This document shows, in pieces, positions 63,325 to 64,000 of a stretch of 64,000 nucleotides of DNA; positions within the stretch are counted from its first letter, which is position 1, and every line of letters begins with the position of its first letter. The position numbers and the translations under genes were made by a program. The notes below the pieces were generated by a model that was given only the letters and a program-made list of their open reading frames with translations, was not told the origin of the DNA and searched no databases. This DNA comes from Thermomicrobium sp. CFH 73360 (GTDB lineage: Bacteria > Chloroflexota > Chloroflexia > Thermomicrobiales > Thermomicrobiaceae), in NCBI RefSeq assembly GCF_023806465.1, contig NZ_JAMSLS010000002.1, forward strand, positions 124,001 through 188,000. Direction: 5' to 3'.

Positions 63325-64000
63325 TCACGTACCACCCGGATCCGCGAGCCAGCGCCCGTAGATCTGATAATCCAGCTCCGGTACGCGCCGGAAGCCGAAC
63401 CGCTCGTAAAGCCGACGGCTACGCTGATTGCTCCCCTGGGTACTGAGTGCGATCCGATGAGCTCCGCGCGCCGCCAGGACACGTACTGCCCACACCAACG
63501 ACTCGTATCCGTACCCTTGCCCTTGGTAGAAGGGTGACACAGCAAGCCGATCCAAATGTCCCCAACCGCGCAGACGCGTAACACCCACGTAGCTCACTGG
63601 CGTCCCGTCGCGTTCGCGGCCAAGATAGACGTCGACACGTGGGTCACTCATGTACTCGTCGAATTCCTCTACGCTGTTCCACCACAGCCAGTCGAATGCC
63701 TCGTGATCGAGGTCGAGCAGTTCTCCCAGCGTAAACGGATCATCTGCATCCACCCGCTCAAAGCGCAACCGTGATGGACCTGGTGGTACGGTGTAAAGCA
63801 CCATCTCGTACACGAAGATTTCCTCGAGCAGCTCGAAACCCGTCCGCTCATAGAACACCGGTGGACGCCGCTCGTATTGTTGCGCGGAGACGAGCAGTTG
63901 CTTCCCTTGTGCAGTCGCAACATCAGCAAGCGCATCAATCAACTGATAGGTGAGTCCGCCACTGGTCACTTCGAGAAGTGCGACAATCTCTTCGCGATGC
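63325..64000 (-). CDS. Tandem GNAT acetyltransferase, C-terminal part (5' end outside window)
   Basis: At least 225 residues are visible, and the frame is still open at base 64000. The last domain is a full GNAT fold (RFERVDADDPFTLGELLDLD, then HLDRLAVSPFYQGQGYGYESLVWAV for acetyl-CoA binding, RSRRLYERFGFRRV). Upstream residues (VFYERTGFELLEEIFVYEMVL) are the end of a second GNAT domain, so the protein has two. A GTG at 63969 would cut into that domain and is not the true start. Substrate unknown. It lies 33 bases after aroC on the same strand. Confidence 0.88.
   Translation of the reverse strand, partial: HREEIVALLEVTSGGLTYQLIDALADVATAQGKQLLVSAQQYERRPPVFYERTGFELLEEIFVYEMVLYTVPPGPSRLRFERVDADDPFTLGELLDLDHEAFDWLWWNSVEEFDEYMSDPRVDVYLGRERDGTPVSYVGVTRLRGWGHLDRLAVSPFYQGQGYGYESLVWAVRVLAARGAHRIALSTQGSNQRSRRLYERFGFRRVPELDYQIYGRWLADPGGT

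Overview
This window looks like a compact, GC-rich (roughly 60%) bacterial chromosome, most likely a thermophilic Chloroflexota of the Thermomicrobia type. That placement is an inference from gene content (TilS-HPRT fusion, GlcDEF, pyruvate phosphate dikinase, HerA with an Mre11-like nuclease, many FtsX/YibE-type membrane proteins) and codon style, not from a marker gene. Genes are tightly packed. Several convergent pairs overlap at their 3' ends, and many starts are GTG. No phage, insertion sequence, cas gene or plasmid function was recognised.

Layout. 1-4.1 kb: tail of an amidase, Mn/Fe superoxide dismutase, an extradiol-type dioxygenase and a MarR regulator. 4.0-9.1 kb (minus strand): a run of a secreted bactofilin-like membrane protein, folB, folP, folK, an FGGY sugar kinase and a MOSC protein. 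9.4-14.5 kb (minus): pyruvate phosphate dikinase and PcrA/UvrD helicase. 14.66-20.6 kb (plus): one apparent operon with a consensus promoter, encoding a two-subunit CoA-transferase, a small NifU-like CxxC protein, a UGSC-type selenoprotein with an in-frame UGA, a 350-residue protein of unknown function, an uncertain ORF and two short-chain dehydrogenases. 20.7-26.2 kb: tRNA-CAU, a tilS-hpt fusion, ftsH, a small unknown gene, tRNA-Ala(CGC) and tRNA-Gly(CCC). 26.2-27.4 kb: a gene-poor stretch with a nested inverted repeat and a 29-nt direct repeat pair. 27.4-35.4 kb: enoyl-CoA hydratase, a lipoprotein, a metallo-beta-lactamase-fold hydrolase, a membrane J-domain protein, EamA permease/M20 peptidase/HAD hydrolase operon, and rhomboid protease. 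35.4-40.9 kb (minus): ABC ATPase, FtsX-type permease, YibE/F protein and ogt. 41-51.7 kb: M42 peptidase, FabL-like reductase, a GAF histidine kinase, a HerA-Mre11 pair, an S9 peptidase and a secreted protein. 51.7-55.9 kb (minus): glycolate oxidase glcDEF. 56.2-64 kb: EVE-domain protein, small proteins, tmRNA and smpB, a methyltransferase, a sugar 3,5-epimerase-like protein, aroA, aroC and a partial tandem GNAT acetyltransferase.

The most notable system is the 14.7-20.6 kb operon. Codon 95 of the gene at 16468-17037 is UGA inside a U-G-S-C motif. The frame stays open and protein-like beyond it, and a GC-rich hairpin with a GU-containing apical loop begins 11 nt downstream of the UGA (loop 19-23 nt downstream), where a bacterial SECIS element would sit. 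CoA-transferase and dehydrogenases in the same transcription unit suggest a CoA-dependent catabolic or reductive pathway built around a redox selenoprotein. Its substrate cannot be read from the sequence.
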